Assembly (NCBI RefSeq): GCF_029213205.1
Contig: NZ_JARGNH010000027.1
Coordinates: 1 to 32,436, forward strand
Length of the DNA: 32,436 nt
From: Pseudooceanicola sp.
Lineage (GTDB): Bacteria > Pseudomonadota > Alphaproteobacteria > Rhodobacterales > Rhodobacteraceae
Direction: 5' to 3'
Shown: positions 7,146-15,322 of the stretch, in pieces
How positions within the stretch are numbered: position 1 is the first letter of the stretch
Layout of the letters: the number at the start of each line of letters is the position of its first letter
Made by a program: the position numbers and the translations under genes
The notes under the pieces: model-generated
The model's database searches: none
Seen by the model: the letters and a program-made list of their open reading frames with translations, nothing else
What the model was told of the DNA's origin: nothing

Positions 7146-7788
7146 CCTTGGTCAGATCGCCTGGGTTGGCTTCTCCGCCATCGCTGACGGGGTAGGCCGC
7201 GACCGAAGGACGAGTCTTCCAGTTGGCCTCGGCCTCGGCAAGCATCGGGAAATGGCGACGCCAGTCACTTTCAGGCCACCGCAAATCCAGTTGCCCAAGC
7301 GCACATATGACGGTGATTTGGCCGATCCCGAAGGGGGTGGAAGCCAGTGCCCCGGCTTCGTCCTCGAGCTTCTGCATTGATGCGCGGACCTTTTCAGACC
7401 AGACATCGACCACCGCCTGCCAGGGGCCGGTCTCGCGCGTCAGTTCGGTCCGCCAGATCAGCAGGATGTCGGTCATCCCGTCAGCAAGGGCCTGCCAGCG
7501 GATCTGGGCCATGCGTGGTGCCAGTTCCGACGGGAAAAGGCCGGTGCCGGTCCGCAGGTCGAGGTATTCGCAGATCACCCGGCTGTCGAACAGCGCCAGC
7601 CCATCCTCGGTCACGAGCGTCGGAATCTTGCAAAGCGGATTATCCACGATGATCGCCGGGTCGGGGGTGCGGCTCAGCCCGACAGGAGACCGGACACATT
7701 CAATTTCGTCCTGAAGTCCGGTTTCATGAGCGACGATCATCACCTTGCGGACAAAGGGCGATCGGGGGGACCAGTGGAGTTTCATCAT
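7129..7788 (-). CDS. Glutathione S-transferase family protein
   Basis: A 219-residue GST with the N-terminal thioredoxin-like domain (about 1-80) and an all-helical C-terminal domain. The segment LHWSPRSPFVRKV at the start is the usual beta1-alpha1 active-site region, with Ser7 or Ser10 as the likely glutathione-activating residue. KIPTLV carries the conserved cis-proline (residue 56), and the DSR..CEYL segment (about 68-76) binds the glutathione gamma-glutamyl group. The start at 7788 is supported by AAGGTG upstream and by overlap with the TGA of the decayed reading frame before it (ATGA type); 7785 is also possible and a longer frame to 7839 has no support. Substrate unknown. Confidence 0.88.
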   Translation of the reverse strand: MMKLHWSPRSPFVRKVMIVAHETGLQDEIECVRSPVGLSRTPDPAIIVDNPLCKIPTLVTEDGLALFDSRVICEYLDLRTGTGLFPSELAPRMAQIRWQALADGMTDILLIWRTELTRETGPWQAVVDVWSEKVRASMQKLEDEAGALASTPFGIGQITVICALGQLDLRWPESDWRRHFPMLAEAEANWKTRPSVAAYPVSDGGEANPGDLTKGHLRF

Positions 7789-7928
7789 CAAGCAACACCT
7801 TCGTTTGAAGTCAGGGCATCTGGTAGAGTGCGGATCCACGCGACAATTGGTGTCGCGACCTCTTCGGGTTTCTCGTCAGCCAGGACGTGGCTTGCGTCGT
7901 TGAGCCGGGCCACAGCCTCTTCGATAGC
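7788..7928 (-). pseudogene. C-terminal remnant of an alpha/beta hydrolase
   Basis: On the minus strand the reading frame ending at 7788 contains LNDASHVLADEKPEEVATPI, which has the form of the C-terminus of alpha/beta hydrolases (the catalytic His followed by ..E.PEEVA..I..F/WL). No nucleophile elbow or HG oxyanion motif is found upstream; instead the frame runs directly into a piece of an unrelated dehydrogenase. The remnant keeps an intact stop that overlaps the GST start, so a complete hydrolase gene was probably once coupled to the GST gene and lost its 5' part by deletion. Confidence 0.55.
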
Positions 7929-7943
7929 GTTACGGTGGCAGGG

Positions 7944-8131
7944 GCGATAGTTCTCTTGCGTGATATTGCCGATATGTGGCGTGGCGCGGGCGTTCGGCAG
8001 ACGTCGGTACGGAGGGGTCTCAGAGACGGCTCCCGGCAATAGACGTCAAAGGCGGCGCCCCTGATCCATCCCCTTTCAAGCCGGTTGACCGGGCAAGCCT
8101 CGTCCTCAATCGGTCCGCGCGTGGCAGTCAC
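7944..8131 (-). pseudogene. Frameshifted remnant of a D-2-hydroxyacid dehydrogenase
   Basis: Two minus-strand frames together spell the C-terminal part of a D-isomer-specific 2-hydroxyacid dehydrogenase. The first (8131 to about 8024) has VTATRGPIEDEA and GWIRGAAFDVY, equivalent to the usual 'N.ARG.ivDE.AL' and 'GAALDV' segments with the catalytic Arg. After a frameshift near 8024-8012 the second frame gives LPNARATPHIGNITQENYR, the segment with the catalytic His. The N-terminal domain and the GxGxxG motif are absent. This is a partial, frame-broken copy, unlike the intact homologue at 10070-11023. Confidence 0.65.
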
Positions 8132-8140
8132 AGGCACCGC

Positions 8141-8392
8141 AGCCGGTTCCACCAGCTATGACCTGGCGACCGCCCAGACCTGTTGCCTGCCGTGGTGATG
8201 CGGTCTGATGTGGCCAATATTTGGATACCCACAAGTTATTGCGGTTATCCCCAACAAATTGCTTTACAGAGCCAAGAACAGGCCCCACCATATTTGGTAA
8301 GAAGCAGGGGGCTCGCCCCAGCTTCTGGATAAGGCACCTAGCTCTGGGGGGAGCTGAGCCCCCAGTTGCTACGCAAAAAACGAGGCGGCGCC
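8141..8392. promoter_or_regulatory. Upstream region of the YbjN gene with stem-loop
   Basis: A 250-nt stretch without a gene. The part 8215-8300 is locally AT-richer (TTATTGCGGTTATCCCC and neighbours) and is the likely promoter area. At 8344-8365 CTGGGGG and CCCCCAG form a 7-bp stem with an 8-nt loop, about 30 nt before the YbjN start, preceded by a second G/C-run pair near 8306-8325. They may be a 5'-UTR structure or a relic of the GC-rich hairpin repeat seen elsewhere in the window. Confidence 0.35.
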
Positions 8393-8893
8393 ATGGCAGT
8401 ATCCGAACAATTTATCCAGGAAGACCTGCATCCCATCGACATCGTCGAAACCCTGGCCGAACATCACGATTGGGATTTCGATCGGATCGGCGATGATCAG
8501 ATCGCGATGGCGGTCGAAGGCCAGTGGCGAACCTATTCCATCACCCTGGCCTGGTCCGGCTACGACGAGACCCTGCGCATGGTCTGCACCTTTGAAATGG
8601 AGCCGCCCGAGGAAAAGATGCCGCTGATCTATGACCTGCTGAACCGGGTCAACGATCAGTGCTGGGCGGGCAGTTTCACCTGGTGGGACGAGCAAAAGCT
8701 GATGGTCTATCGCTATGGGCTGGTGCTGGCCGGTGGTCAGATGGCGTCGCCCGAGCAGATCGACACGCTGATCAAGGCAGCCGTGCTGAGCGCCGAACGC
8801 TACTATCCGGCCTTCCAGCTGCTGGCCTGGGGCGACCGGACTCCGGCCGATGCATTGCAGGTGGCCATTGCAGAGGCCTACGGGCGCGCGTAA
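8393..8893 (+). CDS. YbjN domain-containing protein
   Basis: A 166-residue soluble protein of the YbjN family (a fold related to type III secretion chaperones; in enteric bacteria YbjN affects stress and motility). Recognisable are DIVETLAEHHDWDFDRIGDDQIAMAVEG-like N-terminal strands (residues 17-45), the MPLIYDLLNRVND helix and the WAGSFTWWDEQKLMVYRYGL segment. The start ATG at 8393 has GAGGCGGCG upstream; an upstream TTG at 8366 is less likely. It is followed after 33 nt by proC, an order I recall in Rhodobacteraceae, so it probably starts a four-gene transcript (YbjN-proC-csaA-dehydrogenase). Its biochemical role is not known from sequence. Confidence 0.85.
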   Translation: MAVSEQFIQEDLHPIDIVETLAEHHDWDFDRIGDDQIAMAVEGQWRTYSITLAWSGYDETLRMVCTFEMEPPEEKMPLIYDLLNRVNDQCWAGSFTWWDEQKLMVYRYGLVLAGGQMASPEQIDTLIKAAVLSAERYYPAFQLLAWGDRTPADALQVAIAEAYGRA

Positions 8894-8926
8894 ACCTGCC
8901 CCCGATGCAGCGCGGCAGGGGGAACT

Positions 8927-9742
8927 ATGGCGTTTCAAGAGATTTCCCGCCGCGGCCTGGTGCTTCTGGGCTGCGGCAAGATGGGCGGCGCGATGCTGGC
9001 CGGATGGCTGGATCGCGGCATGCCGACGGCCGCCGTCCATGTGATCGACCCGCAGCCTTCGGATTGGCTGAAGTCCACCGGCGTGGCGATCAATGGCCCG
9101 CTGACCGCCCATCCAGCCATCGCCCTGGTCGCGGTGAAGCCGCAGATGATGGGCGACGCGCTGCCAGCCCTGCGCGCCATGGGCGGCGGAGAGACGCTGT
9201 TCGTCTCCATCGCCGCAGGCACCCCGATCGCCCGGTTCCAGACCGAATTTGGCGCCGCCAGCCCGGTGATCCGGGCGATGCCCAACACCCCGGCCGCGAT
9301 TGGCCAGGGCATCACTGCGATGATTGGCAATGCCGCCGTCACCGCCGCGCATCTGGACCTGGCCGAGGCGCTGTTGTCGGCGGTCGGGCAGGTGGTGCGG
9401 CTGACGGATGAGGCGCAGATCGACGCGGTGACCGGGGTTTCCGGCTCTGGACCCGCCTATGTCTTTCACCTGATCGAAACCCTGGCGGCGGCGGGGGTGG
9501 CCCAGGGGCTGCCCACCGATCTGGCGATGGCTCTGGCCAAGGCGACGGTCGCGGGCGCTGGCGCGCTGGCGATGCAGGCGGAGGAGGATCCGGGCCAGCT
9601 GCGCATCAACGTGACCAGCCCCGGCGGCACAACTCAGGCCGCGCTCGAGGTGCTGATGGATGCCGAAACCGGCTTTCCGGCGCTGCTGCCGCGCGCGGTG
9701 GCGGCGGCGGTTGCCCGATCCCGGGACCTGGCCGATGGCTGA
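8927..9742 (+). CDS. proC: Pyrroline-5-carboxylate reductase
   Basis: A 271-residue P5C reductase, catalysing the NAD(P)H-dependent last step of proline synthesis in the cytoplasm. The N-terminal Rossmann motif is GCGKMG (15-20), VAVKPQ (68-73) and AMPNTPA (117-123) are the family segments at the nucleotide site, and the C-terminal dimerisation domain holds SGSGPAY (172-178) and SPGGTT (231-236). Length is normal. A GGCAGGGGGAA stretch precedes the ATG. The end overlaps csaA by 8 nt, so the two are translationally coupled. Confidence 0.97.
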   Translation: MAFQEISRRGLVLLGCGKMGGAMLAGWLDRGMPTAAVHVIDPQPSDWLKSTGVAINGPLTAHPAIALVAVKPQMMGDALPALRAMGGGETLFVSIAAGTPIARFQTEFGAASPVIRAMPNTPAAIGQGITAMIGNAAVTAAHLDLAEALLSAVGQVVRLTDEAQIDAVTGVSGSGPAYVFHLIETLAAAGVAQGLPTDLAMALAKATVAGAGALAMQAEEDPGQLRINVTSPGGTTQAALEVLMDAETGFPALLPRAVAAAVARSRDLADG

Positions 9743-10073
9743 GATCTCCTTTGACGATTTCCTCAAGGTCGACATCCGTGCCGGGCGGGTGACACGGGCC
9801 GAAGCCTTTCCCGAGGCGCGCAAACCGGCGATCAAGCTCTGGCTCGATTTCGGACCCGAGATCGGTGAGCGTAAATCCTCGGCCCAGATCACCACCCATT
9901 ACATGCCCGAGACGCTGATCGGCAAAACCCTGCTGGCGGTGGTGAATTTCCCGCCGCGCCAGATCGGGCCGTTCCGCTCTGAGGTGCTGGTGCTGGGGCT
10001 GGCCGATGCGGCAGGGGAGATTGTGCTGATTTCGCCGGACGACGCGGTGCCGTCGGGCGCGCGGCTGCAGTGA
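9735..10073 (+). CDS. csaA: CsaA-type tRNA-binding/chaperone protein
   Basis: A 112-residue single OB-fold protein of the CsaA family (tRNA-binding domain like the C-terminus of MetRS, proposed to act as an export-related chaperone or tRNA-binding factor). Diagnostic segments are KVDIRAGRV, EAFPEARKPAIKLWLDFG and KSSAQIT in the first half, and VVNFPPRQIGPFRSEVLVLG near the C-terminus. The length matches the family. The start lies inside the end of proC (8-nt overlap) and its stop overlaps the next gene (GTGA), so all three are translated in a coupled fashion. The link to proline synthesis is unclear. Confidence 0.93.
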   Translation: MAEISFDDFLKVDIRAGRVTRAEAFPEARKPAIKLWLDFGPEIGERKSSAQITTHYMPETLIGKTLLAVVNFPPRQIGPFRSEVLVLGLADAAGEIVLISPDDAVPSGARLQ

Positions 10074-11023
10074 CCCGGGTTCTGATCACCCGCCCGCTGC
10101 CCGACAAGGTGCTGGCCGAGGCGGAAAAGCATTTCGATATCGAGGTGCGTGACGGCAACGCGCCGATGAAACGCTCGCAATTGCGGGCGGCGCTGGTGCT
10201 GCATGACGGGGTGCTGGCGACCCTGGGCGACCTGTTCGACGCCCAGGCGTTTTCGGAATTCGACAGGCCGCGCTGCCGGATCATTGCCAATTTCGGCGTC
10301 GGCTATAATCATATCGACGTGGCTGCCGCCCGCGCCGCCGGGATCGCCGTCACCAACACCCCCGGCGCGGTTACCGATGCCACCGCCGATATCGCGATGA
10401 CGCTGATCCTGATGACCGCGCGCCGCGCCGGTGAGGGCGAGCGGATGTTGCGGGCGGGCAAATGGGAGGGCTGGCATCCGACCCAGATGCTGGGGCTGCA
10501 TGTCAGCGGCAAGACCGTCGGCATCATCGGCATGGGCCGGATCGGCCAGGCGGTGGCGCGACGGTGTCACCACGGCTTTGGAATGAAGGTGATCTACGCC
10601 AATCGCTCGGTCAAGGCCTCTGATGTCCCGGCCCGGCAGGTGACACTGGAGGACTTGGCGTTGCAGGCCGATATCGTCGTCACCGCGGTGCCCGGGGGGG
10701 CGGACACCCGGCATCTGCTGGGCGCGGCGTTCTTTCAGGCGATGAAGCCGGGGGCGGTGTTCGTCAATGTGGCGCGCGGCGATGTGGTGGACGAGGCGGC
10801 GCTGATCACGGCCCTGGCGGAGGGGCAAATCGCTGGCGCCGGGCTTGACGTCTATGAGAACGAGCCGGAGGTGCCGGCGCCCCTGCGGGCGATGGAGAAC
10901 GTCACCCTGCTGCCGCATCTGGGCACTGCGGCGCTGGAAGTGCGCGAGGCGATGGGGCTGCTGGCGGTGGAGAATCTGCGCGTGGCGTTGGCCGGGGAGG
11001 TGCCGCCGAACCTGGTGAATTAG
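10070..11023 (+). CDS. D-2-hydroxyacid dehydrogenase (glyoxylate reductase-like)
   Basis: A 317-residue NAD(P)-dependent dehydrogenase of the D-isomer-specific family. The nucleotide-binding motif GMGRIG is at 154-159, the catalytic Arg236 in NVARGD, Glu265 in YENEPEV and His283 in LPHLGTA complete the relay, and FGVGYNHIDV (75-84) is the substrate loop segment typical of glyoxylate/hydroxypyruvate reductases. The start is GTG at 10070, overlapping the csaA stop by 4 nt. A basic residue in the NRS segment after the second beta strand (178-180) suggests NADPH preference. Substrate is likely glyoxylate, hydroxypyruvate or a related 2-keto acid. Confidence 0.92.
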   Translation: MTRVLITRPLPDKVLAEAEKHFDIEVRDGNAPMKRSQLRAALVLHDGVLATLGDLFDAQAFSEFDRPRCRIIANFGVGYNHIDVAAARAAGIAVTNTPGAVTDATADIAMTLILMTARRAGEGERMLRAGKWEGWHPTQMLGLHVSGKTVGIIGMGRIGQAVARRCHHGFGMKVIYANRSVKASDVPARQVTLEDLALQADIVVTAVPGGADTRHLLGAAFFQAMKPGAVFVNVARGDVVDEAALITALAEGQIAGAGLDVYENEPEVPAPLRAMENVTLLPHLGTAALEVREAMGLLAVENLRVALAGEVPPNLVN

Positions 11024-11093
11024 GCGGCAGGTGAATGCCGGCGGATGAATGCGGCGGCGCCTGTTGGGTTCGGCGGGCAGGGTTGCGGCCGAT

Positions 11094-11165
11094 TGAGGGG
11101 GGCTGTCTGCCCCCCGCCGCCTGCGGCGCCCCCCCGAGGATATTTTGAACCAGAGGAAGCCGGGG
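11094..11165. repeat. GC-rich hairpin repeat, copy A, between convergent genes
   Basis: Two consecutive stems, GGGGGGC-TGTCT-GCCCCCC (11097-11115) and CGCCGC-CT-GCGGCG (11115-11128), are followed by a C run and the tail GAGGATATTTTGAACCAGAGGAAG. The same tail occurs at 19511-19532 and, inverted, at 25024-25050. It lies between the ends of the dehydrogenase gene and tdk, so it probably works as a bidirectional terminator. Confidence 0.75.
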
Positions 11166-11187
11166 GACGGTCGAATGGCGGGTCCGT

Positions 11188-11775
11188 TCAGTTGAGTTGA
11201 TCGCCGGTTTCTTCGCGCCAGTGCTGGCGGCAAAGAGCGACATAGGTTTCATTGCCGCCGATCTGCACCTGGGCGCCGCTGGTCAGGGCGCGCCCGTCGG
11301 CGCCGCGCCGCACCACCATGCTGGCCTTTTTGCCGCAATGGCAGATGGTGCGCACCTCGCGCATTTCATCGGCCAGCGCCAGCAGGGTGGCAGAGCCTTC
11401 GAACAGCTGTCCGAGGAAATCCACCCGCAGCCCGTAGCACATCACCGGCAGCTGCAGGTCATCGACGGCGCGGGCCAATTGCCAGACCTGATCACGGGTC
11501 AGGAATTGTGCCTCATCGACAAAGACGCAGGCGATGGGCGCATCCGCCTGCCGGTCGCGCAGCCGGGCAAAGAGATCGTCATCGGGGGCAAAGGTGTCGG
11601 CGGCCGCGCCAATGCCGATGCGCGAGGCGATCCGCCCCTGGCCGGCGCGATGATCGAGCCGGGCGGTCAGCAGATAGGTCTGCATGCCGCGCTCGGCGTA
11701 ATTATGCGCCGCCTGCAGCAGGATCGTCGATTTGCCGGCGTTCATGGTGGAATAGTGGAAATAGAGCTTGGCCAT
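11188..11775 (-). CDS. tdk: Thymidine kinase (type II)
   Basis: A 195-residue type II thymidine kinase phosphorylating deoxythymidine with ATP for nucleotide salvage. The P-loop is STMNAGKST (9-17), the catalytic/Mg segment DEAQF (87-91, base Glu88), and the C-terminal lasso has the structural zinc ligands Cys145, Cys147, Cys182 and His185, with CHC instead of the more usual C-x2-C spacing. The length agrees with bacterial Tdk. It is on the minus strand, its 3' end facing repeat copy A; the small lipoprotein gene lies 74 nt upstream in the same direction. Confidence 0.96.
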   Translation of the reverse strand: MAKLYFHYSTMNAGKSTILLQAAHNYAERGMQTYLLTARLDHRAGQGRIASRIGIGAAADTFAPDDDLFARLRDRQADAPIACVFVDEAQFLTRDQVWQLARAVDDLQLPVMCYGLRVDFLGQLFEGSATLLALADEMREVRTICHCGKKASMVVRRGADGRALTSGAQVQIGGNETYVALCRQHWREETGDQLN

Positions 11776-11849
11776 GCGGCAATTACGCCGGGATCGGCGC
11801 CGCTGTCCAGTGCGGGCCGGGCCTCGGCATTTCCATAATCGGGGGAAGT

Positions 11850-11939
11850 TTAGATCAGCGGCACCAGTGGCACGCTGCAGGCGGCCAGGGCCAGCATGGA
11901 AATCAGCGCCGCGGCGCGAAACAACAGGTGGCGGCTCAT
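11850..11939 (-). CDS. 29-residue lipoprotein (very short mature peptide)
   Basis: A minus-strand ATG at 11939 with AGAGGG at a good distance opens a 29-codon frame ending in TAA. The product has a basic start (MSRHLLFR), a hydrophobic core (AAALISMLALA) and a lipobox LAAC with Cys21, leaving a mature lipopeptide CSVPLVPLI of nine residues. Such a complete signal II layout is unlikely by chance. It would be acylated and, lacking Asp at +2, sorted to the outer membrane. It sits between carB and tdk in the same direction. I do not know its function; very small lipopeptides such as entericidin-type or Lpp-like anchors are only loose comparisons. Confidence 0.7.
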   Translation of the reverse strand: MSRHLLFRAAALISMLALAACSVPLVPLI

Positions 11940-11960
11940 CGGTGACCCTCTGGGTTCTGT

Positions 11961-14900
11961 TTATATGTCCTGCAGGGCGCGCACGTCGAGTTCACCGTCT
12001 TGCCGAGCGACAATCGCCTGAACGGCGGCCTGTGCGCCCGCTGCCGTCGTATAATAGGGGATCTTGTCATACAAAGCGACCGAGCGAATCTCGCGGCTGT
12101 CCTCAACCGACTGGGTGCCCTCGGTTGTGTTGAAAACCAGTGACACTTGCCCGTCTTTCAGCTGATCGACGATGTTCGGGCGGCCCTCATAGACCTTGTT
12201 GACGATTTCGCAGGCGATGCCCGCCGCTTGCAGCCATTCCGAGGTGCCGCGGGTGGCGACGATGGTAAAGCCGAGGCTGACCAGGCTCTGCGCCGCCTGC
12301 AGGGTGGCGGTGGTCTTGTCGAAATCCTTGATCGAGATGAACACCCGGCCTTCGGTCGGCAGGTCGGTTCCGGCGCCGAGCTGCGCCTTGAGAAAGGCGC
12401 GGGCAAAGCTGCGGTCCGATCCCATCACTTCGCCGGTGGAGCGCATTTCCGGGCCGAGGATGGTGTCAACGCCAGGGAAGCGGGCAAAGGGCAGCACCGC
12501 CTCTTTCACTGCGAAGCCTTCGATGCGCGGATCGACCAGGTCGAAGCCATCCAGGGTCTCCCCGGCCATCACCCGGGCGGCGATCGAAGCGATCGGTGAT
12601 TTCACGGCCTTGGCGACAAAGGGCACGGTGCGCGAGGCGCGGGGGTTGACCTCGATCAGAAAGATCTCGTTCTCGCCCTGTTCATTGGCCTTGACCGCGA
12701 ATTGCACATTCATCAACCCGACAACGCCCAGCTCCAGAGCCAGGGCGCGGGTCTGGGTTTCCAGCTCGGCCACGATTTCCGGCGACAGCGAATAGGGCGG
12801 CAGTGAACAGGCGCTGTCACCGGAATGCACGCCGGCCTCTTCGATATGCTGCATGATGCCCGCGACATGAACCAGGGTGCCGTCGCAGATCGCATCGACA
12901 TCGACCTCGATCGCGCCGGACAGATAACTGTCGAGCAGCACCGGGCTGTCGCCTGACACCACCACGGCGTCGCGAATATAGCGGCGCAGATTGTCCATAT
13001 CACGCACGATTTCCATGGCCCGGCCGCCCAGGACATAGGAGGGGCGGATCACCAGCGGAAAGCCGATGTCGTCGGCAATCGCCAGTGCCTCTTCGTCGGA
13101 ATGGGCAATGCCGTTATGCGGCTGTTTCAGCCCCAGACGGTTGACCAGTTCCTGGAACCGCTCGCGATCCTCGGCCAGATCGATGGCGTCGGGCGTGGTG
13201 CCCAGGATCGGGATCCCGGCCTGTTCCAGCGCATTGGCCAGTTTCAGCGGGGTCTGGCCGCCGAATTGCACGATCACCCCATGCAGGGTGCCATTTGTCA
13301 GCTCGACCCGCAGGATCTCCATCACATGTTCAAAGGTGAGCGGCTCGAAATAGAGCCGGTCGGAGGTGTCGTAATCGGTGCTGACGGTTTCCGGGTTGCA
13401 GTTGACCATGATGGTCTCGTAACCGGCGTCGGTCAGCGCGAAACAGGCGTGACAGCAGCAATAGTCGAACTCGATCCCCTGGCCGATCCGGTTCGGTCCG
13501 CCGCCCAGGATCACCACTTTCTTCTTGTCACTCGGGCGCGCCTCGCATTCGACCTCGCCCATCACCGGGACTTCGTAGGTGGAATACATATAGGGGGTTT
13601 GCGCTTCGAATTCGGCGGCGCAGGTGTCGATGCGTTTGAACACCGCATTCACGCCCAGGTTCATCCGGGCGCGGCGCACATTATCTTCGTCGCGGCCGGT
13701 CAGCATGGCCAGACGGGCGTCGGAAAAGCCCATCATCTTGAGCCGACGCAACCCGTCCTCGGTGACCGGCAGACCCTGGGCGCGCACCACCTCCTCGGTC
13801 TCGATGATTTCGCGGATACGGGCGAGGTACCAGGGGTCATAGGCGGTGGCGGCGGCGATTTCGATATCGTCGAGCCCGTGGCGCATCGCCTGGGCAATCA
13901 CCCGGATCCGGTCCGGGGTCGGGCGGGCCAGTGCCTTGATCACGGCGGCCTTGTCGGGCGCACCTTCGATTGCGATCTCGTCGAACCCGGTCAGCCCGGT
14001 TTCCATCGAGGCCAGCGCCTTTTGCATCGATTCATGGAAGGTGCGGCCAATCGCCATCGCCTCGCCAACCGATTTCATCGCGGTGGTCAATTCCGGCTTG
14101 GCGCCGGGGAATTTTTCAAAGGCAAAGCGCGGGATCTTGGTGACGACATAGTCGATGGTCGGCTCGAAGCTGGCGGGCGTCACCTTGGTGATGTCATTGT
14201 CGAGCTCGTCCAGCGTATAGCCGACCGCCAGTTTGGCTGCGATCTTGGCAATCGGGAAACCGGTGGCCTTGGACGCCAGCGCCGAGGAGCGGCTGACCCG
14301 TGGATTCATCTCGATCACCACCATGCGCCCGTCGGCGGGGTTGATCGCCCATTGCACATTGGAGCCGCCGGTTTCGACGCCGATCTCGCGCAGCACGGCA
14401 ATCGAGCCGTTGCGCATGATCTGGTATTCCTTGTCGGTCAGGGTCAGGGCAGGGGCGACGGTGATGCTGTCACCGGTGTGCACCCCCATCGGATCGACGT
14501 TTTCGATGGCGCAGACGATGATGGCGTTATCCGCCTTGTCGCGGACCACCTCCATCTCGAATTCTTTCCAGCCGAGCAGGGATTCATCGACCAGGATCTG
14601 CGCCATTGGCGAGGCTTCCATGCCGGAGCGGCAGAAATATTCGTAATCGTCACGGTTATAGGCGACGCCACCGCCGGTGCCGCCGAGGGTAAAGGCAGGG
14701 CGGATGATCGCGGGCAGGCCGACATATTCGATCGCCTCCATCGCAATCGCCAGCCCGGCCTTGATGTCGAACTTGCCATCGTCGTTCTTCGGCGCGGTTA
14801 CGATGGTCGCCTTGGGGTTTTCCAGGCCGATCCGGTCCATCGCCTCGCGGAACAGTTTGCGATCCTCGGCCATTTCGATGGCCTGCCGGTTGGCGCCGAT

Positions 14901-15245
14901 CAGCTCGACGTTGAACTTGTCGAGCACGCCCATATCGGCCAGCGCCAGGCTGGTGTTCAGCCCGGTTTGCCCGCCCATGGTCGGCAGCAGGGCATCGGGG
15001 CGCTCTTTCTCGATGATCTTGGCGACCATTTCGGGGGTGATCGGCTCGATATAGGTGGCGTCGGCCATGTTCGGGTCGGTCATGATCGTGGCCGGGTTGG
15101 AATTGACCAGGATGACGCGATAGCCCTCTTCGCGCAGGGCCTTGCAGGCCTGGGCGCCAGAGTAATCGAACTCGCAGGCCTGCCCAATGACAATGGGCCC
15201 GGCGCCGATGATCATGATCGAAGAGATATCGGTTCTTTTCGGCAT
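11961..15245 (-). CDS. carB: Carbamoyl-phosphate synthase large subunit
   Basis: A 1094-residue large subunit (E. coli 1073) making carbamoyl phosphate from bicarbonate, ammonia delivered by CarA, and two ATP, for arginine and pyrimidine synthesis. It has the tandem layout: N-terminal ATP-grasp half starting [21 protein letters not shown] with the metal site [18 protein letters not shown] (about 310-330), oligomerisation domain, second ATP-grasp half beginning [21 protein letters not shown] with [13 protein letters not shown] (about 862-876), and a C-terminal MGS-like allosteric domain (about 950-1094). carA is not in the window. The start MPKRTD at 15245 agrees with the family, and a sigma70-like promoter lies upstream. 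Confidence 0.98.
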   Translation of the reverse strand: MPKRTDISSIMIIGAGPIVIGQACEFDYSGAQACKALREEGYRVILVNSNPATIMTDPNMADATYIEPITPEMVAKIIEKERPDALLPTMGGQTGLNTSLALADMGVLDKFNVELIGANRQAIEMAEDRKLFREAMDRIGLENPKATIVTAPKNDDGKFDIKAGLAIAMEAIEYVGLPAIIRPAFTLGGTGGGVAYNRDDYEYFCRSGMEASPMAQILVDESLLGWKEFEMEVVRDKADNAIIVCAIENVDPMGVHTGDSITVAPALTLTDKEYQIMRNGSIAVLREIGVETGGSNVQWAINPADGRMVVIEMNPRVSRSSALASKATGFPIAKIAAKLAVGYTLDELDNDITKVTPASFEPTIDYVVTKIPRFAFEKFPGAKPELTTAMKSVGEAMAIGRTFHESMQKALASMETGLTGFDEIAIEGAPDKAAVIKALARPTPDRIRVIAQAMRHGLDDIEIAAATAYDPWYLARIREIIETEEVVRAQGLPVTEDGLRRLKMMGFSDARLAMLTGRDEDNVRRARMNLGVNAVFKRIDTCAAEFEAQTPYMYSTYEVPVMGEVECEARPSDKKKVVILGGGPNRIGQGIEFDYCCCHACFALTDAGYETIMVNCNPETVSTDYDTSDRLYFEPLTFEHVMEILRVELTNGTLHGVIVQFGGQTPLKLANALEQAGIPILGTTPDAIDLAEDRERFQELVNRLGLKQPHNGIAHSDEEALAIADDIGFPLVIRPSYVLGGRAMEIVRDMDNLRRYIRDAVVVSGDSPVLLDSYLSGAIEVDVDAICDGTLVHVAGIMQHIEEAGVHSGDSACSLPPYSLSPEIVAELETQTRALALELGVVGLMNVQFAVKANEQGENEIFLIEVNPRASRTVPFVAKAVKSPIASIAARVMAGETLDGFDLVDPRIEGFAVKEAVLPFARFPGVDTILGPEMRSTGEVMGSDRSFARAFLKAQLGAGTDLPTEGRVFISIKDFDKTTATLQAAQSLVSLGFTIVATRGTSEWLQAAGIACEIVNKVYEGRPNIVDQLKDGQVSLVFNTTEGTQSVEDSREIRSVALYDKIPYYTTAAGAQAAVQAIVARQDGELDVRALQDI

Positions 15246-15273
15246 AAGTCCCCCGCGCGCGCAAATTGAGCGG

Positions 15274-15301
15274 GTTATACTTGTGGGTCACCCGGGCGCA
15301 A
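15274..15301 (-). promoter_or_regulatory. Candidate sigma70 promoter of carB
   Basis: On the minus strand TTGCGC (15296-15301) is followed after 16 nt by TATAAC (15274-15279), about 30 nt before the carB start. Both hexamers fit the housekeeping consensus reasonably in otherwise very GC-rich DNA. Confidence 0.5.
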
Positions 15302-15322
15302 GAGCGGATAGTGGGCGCGCGG

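Noticed and set aside
8221-8256. DnaA-box-like sequences suggesting an origin
   Set aside because: Only one near match (TTATCCCCA) and one weak one; no cluster, AT-rich repeat array or origin-linked gene nearby.
8369-9895. 508-codon minus-strand frame opposite YbjN and proC
   Set aside because: Shadow frame: its Arg/Gln/His-rich translation has no motif and proC is clearly the real gene.
13101-15269. 722-codon open frame opposite carB
   Set aside because: It is an exact antisense shadow of a high-GC gene; composition is His/Gly/Gln/Arg rich with no family motif and no ribosome site, while carB is complete on the other strand.
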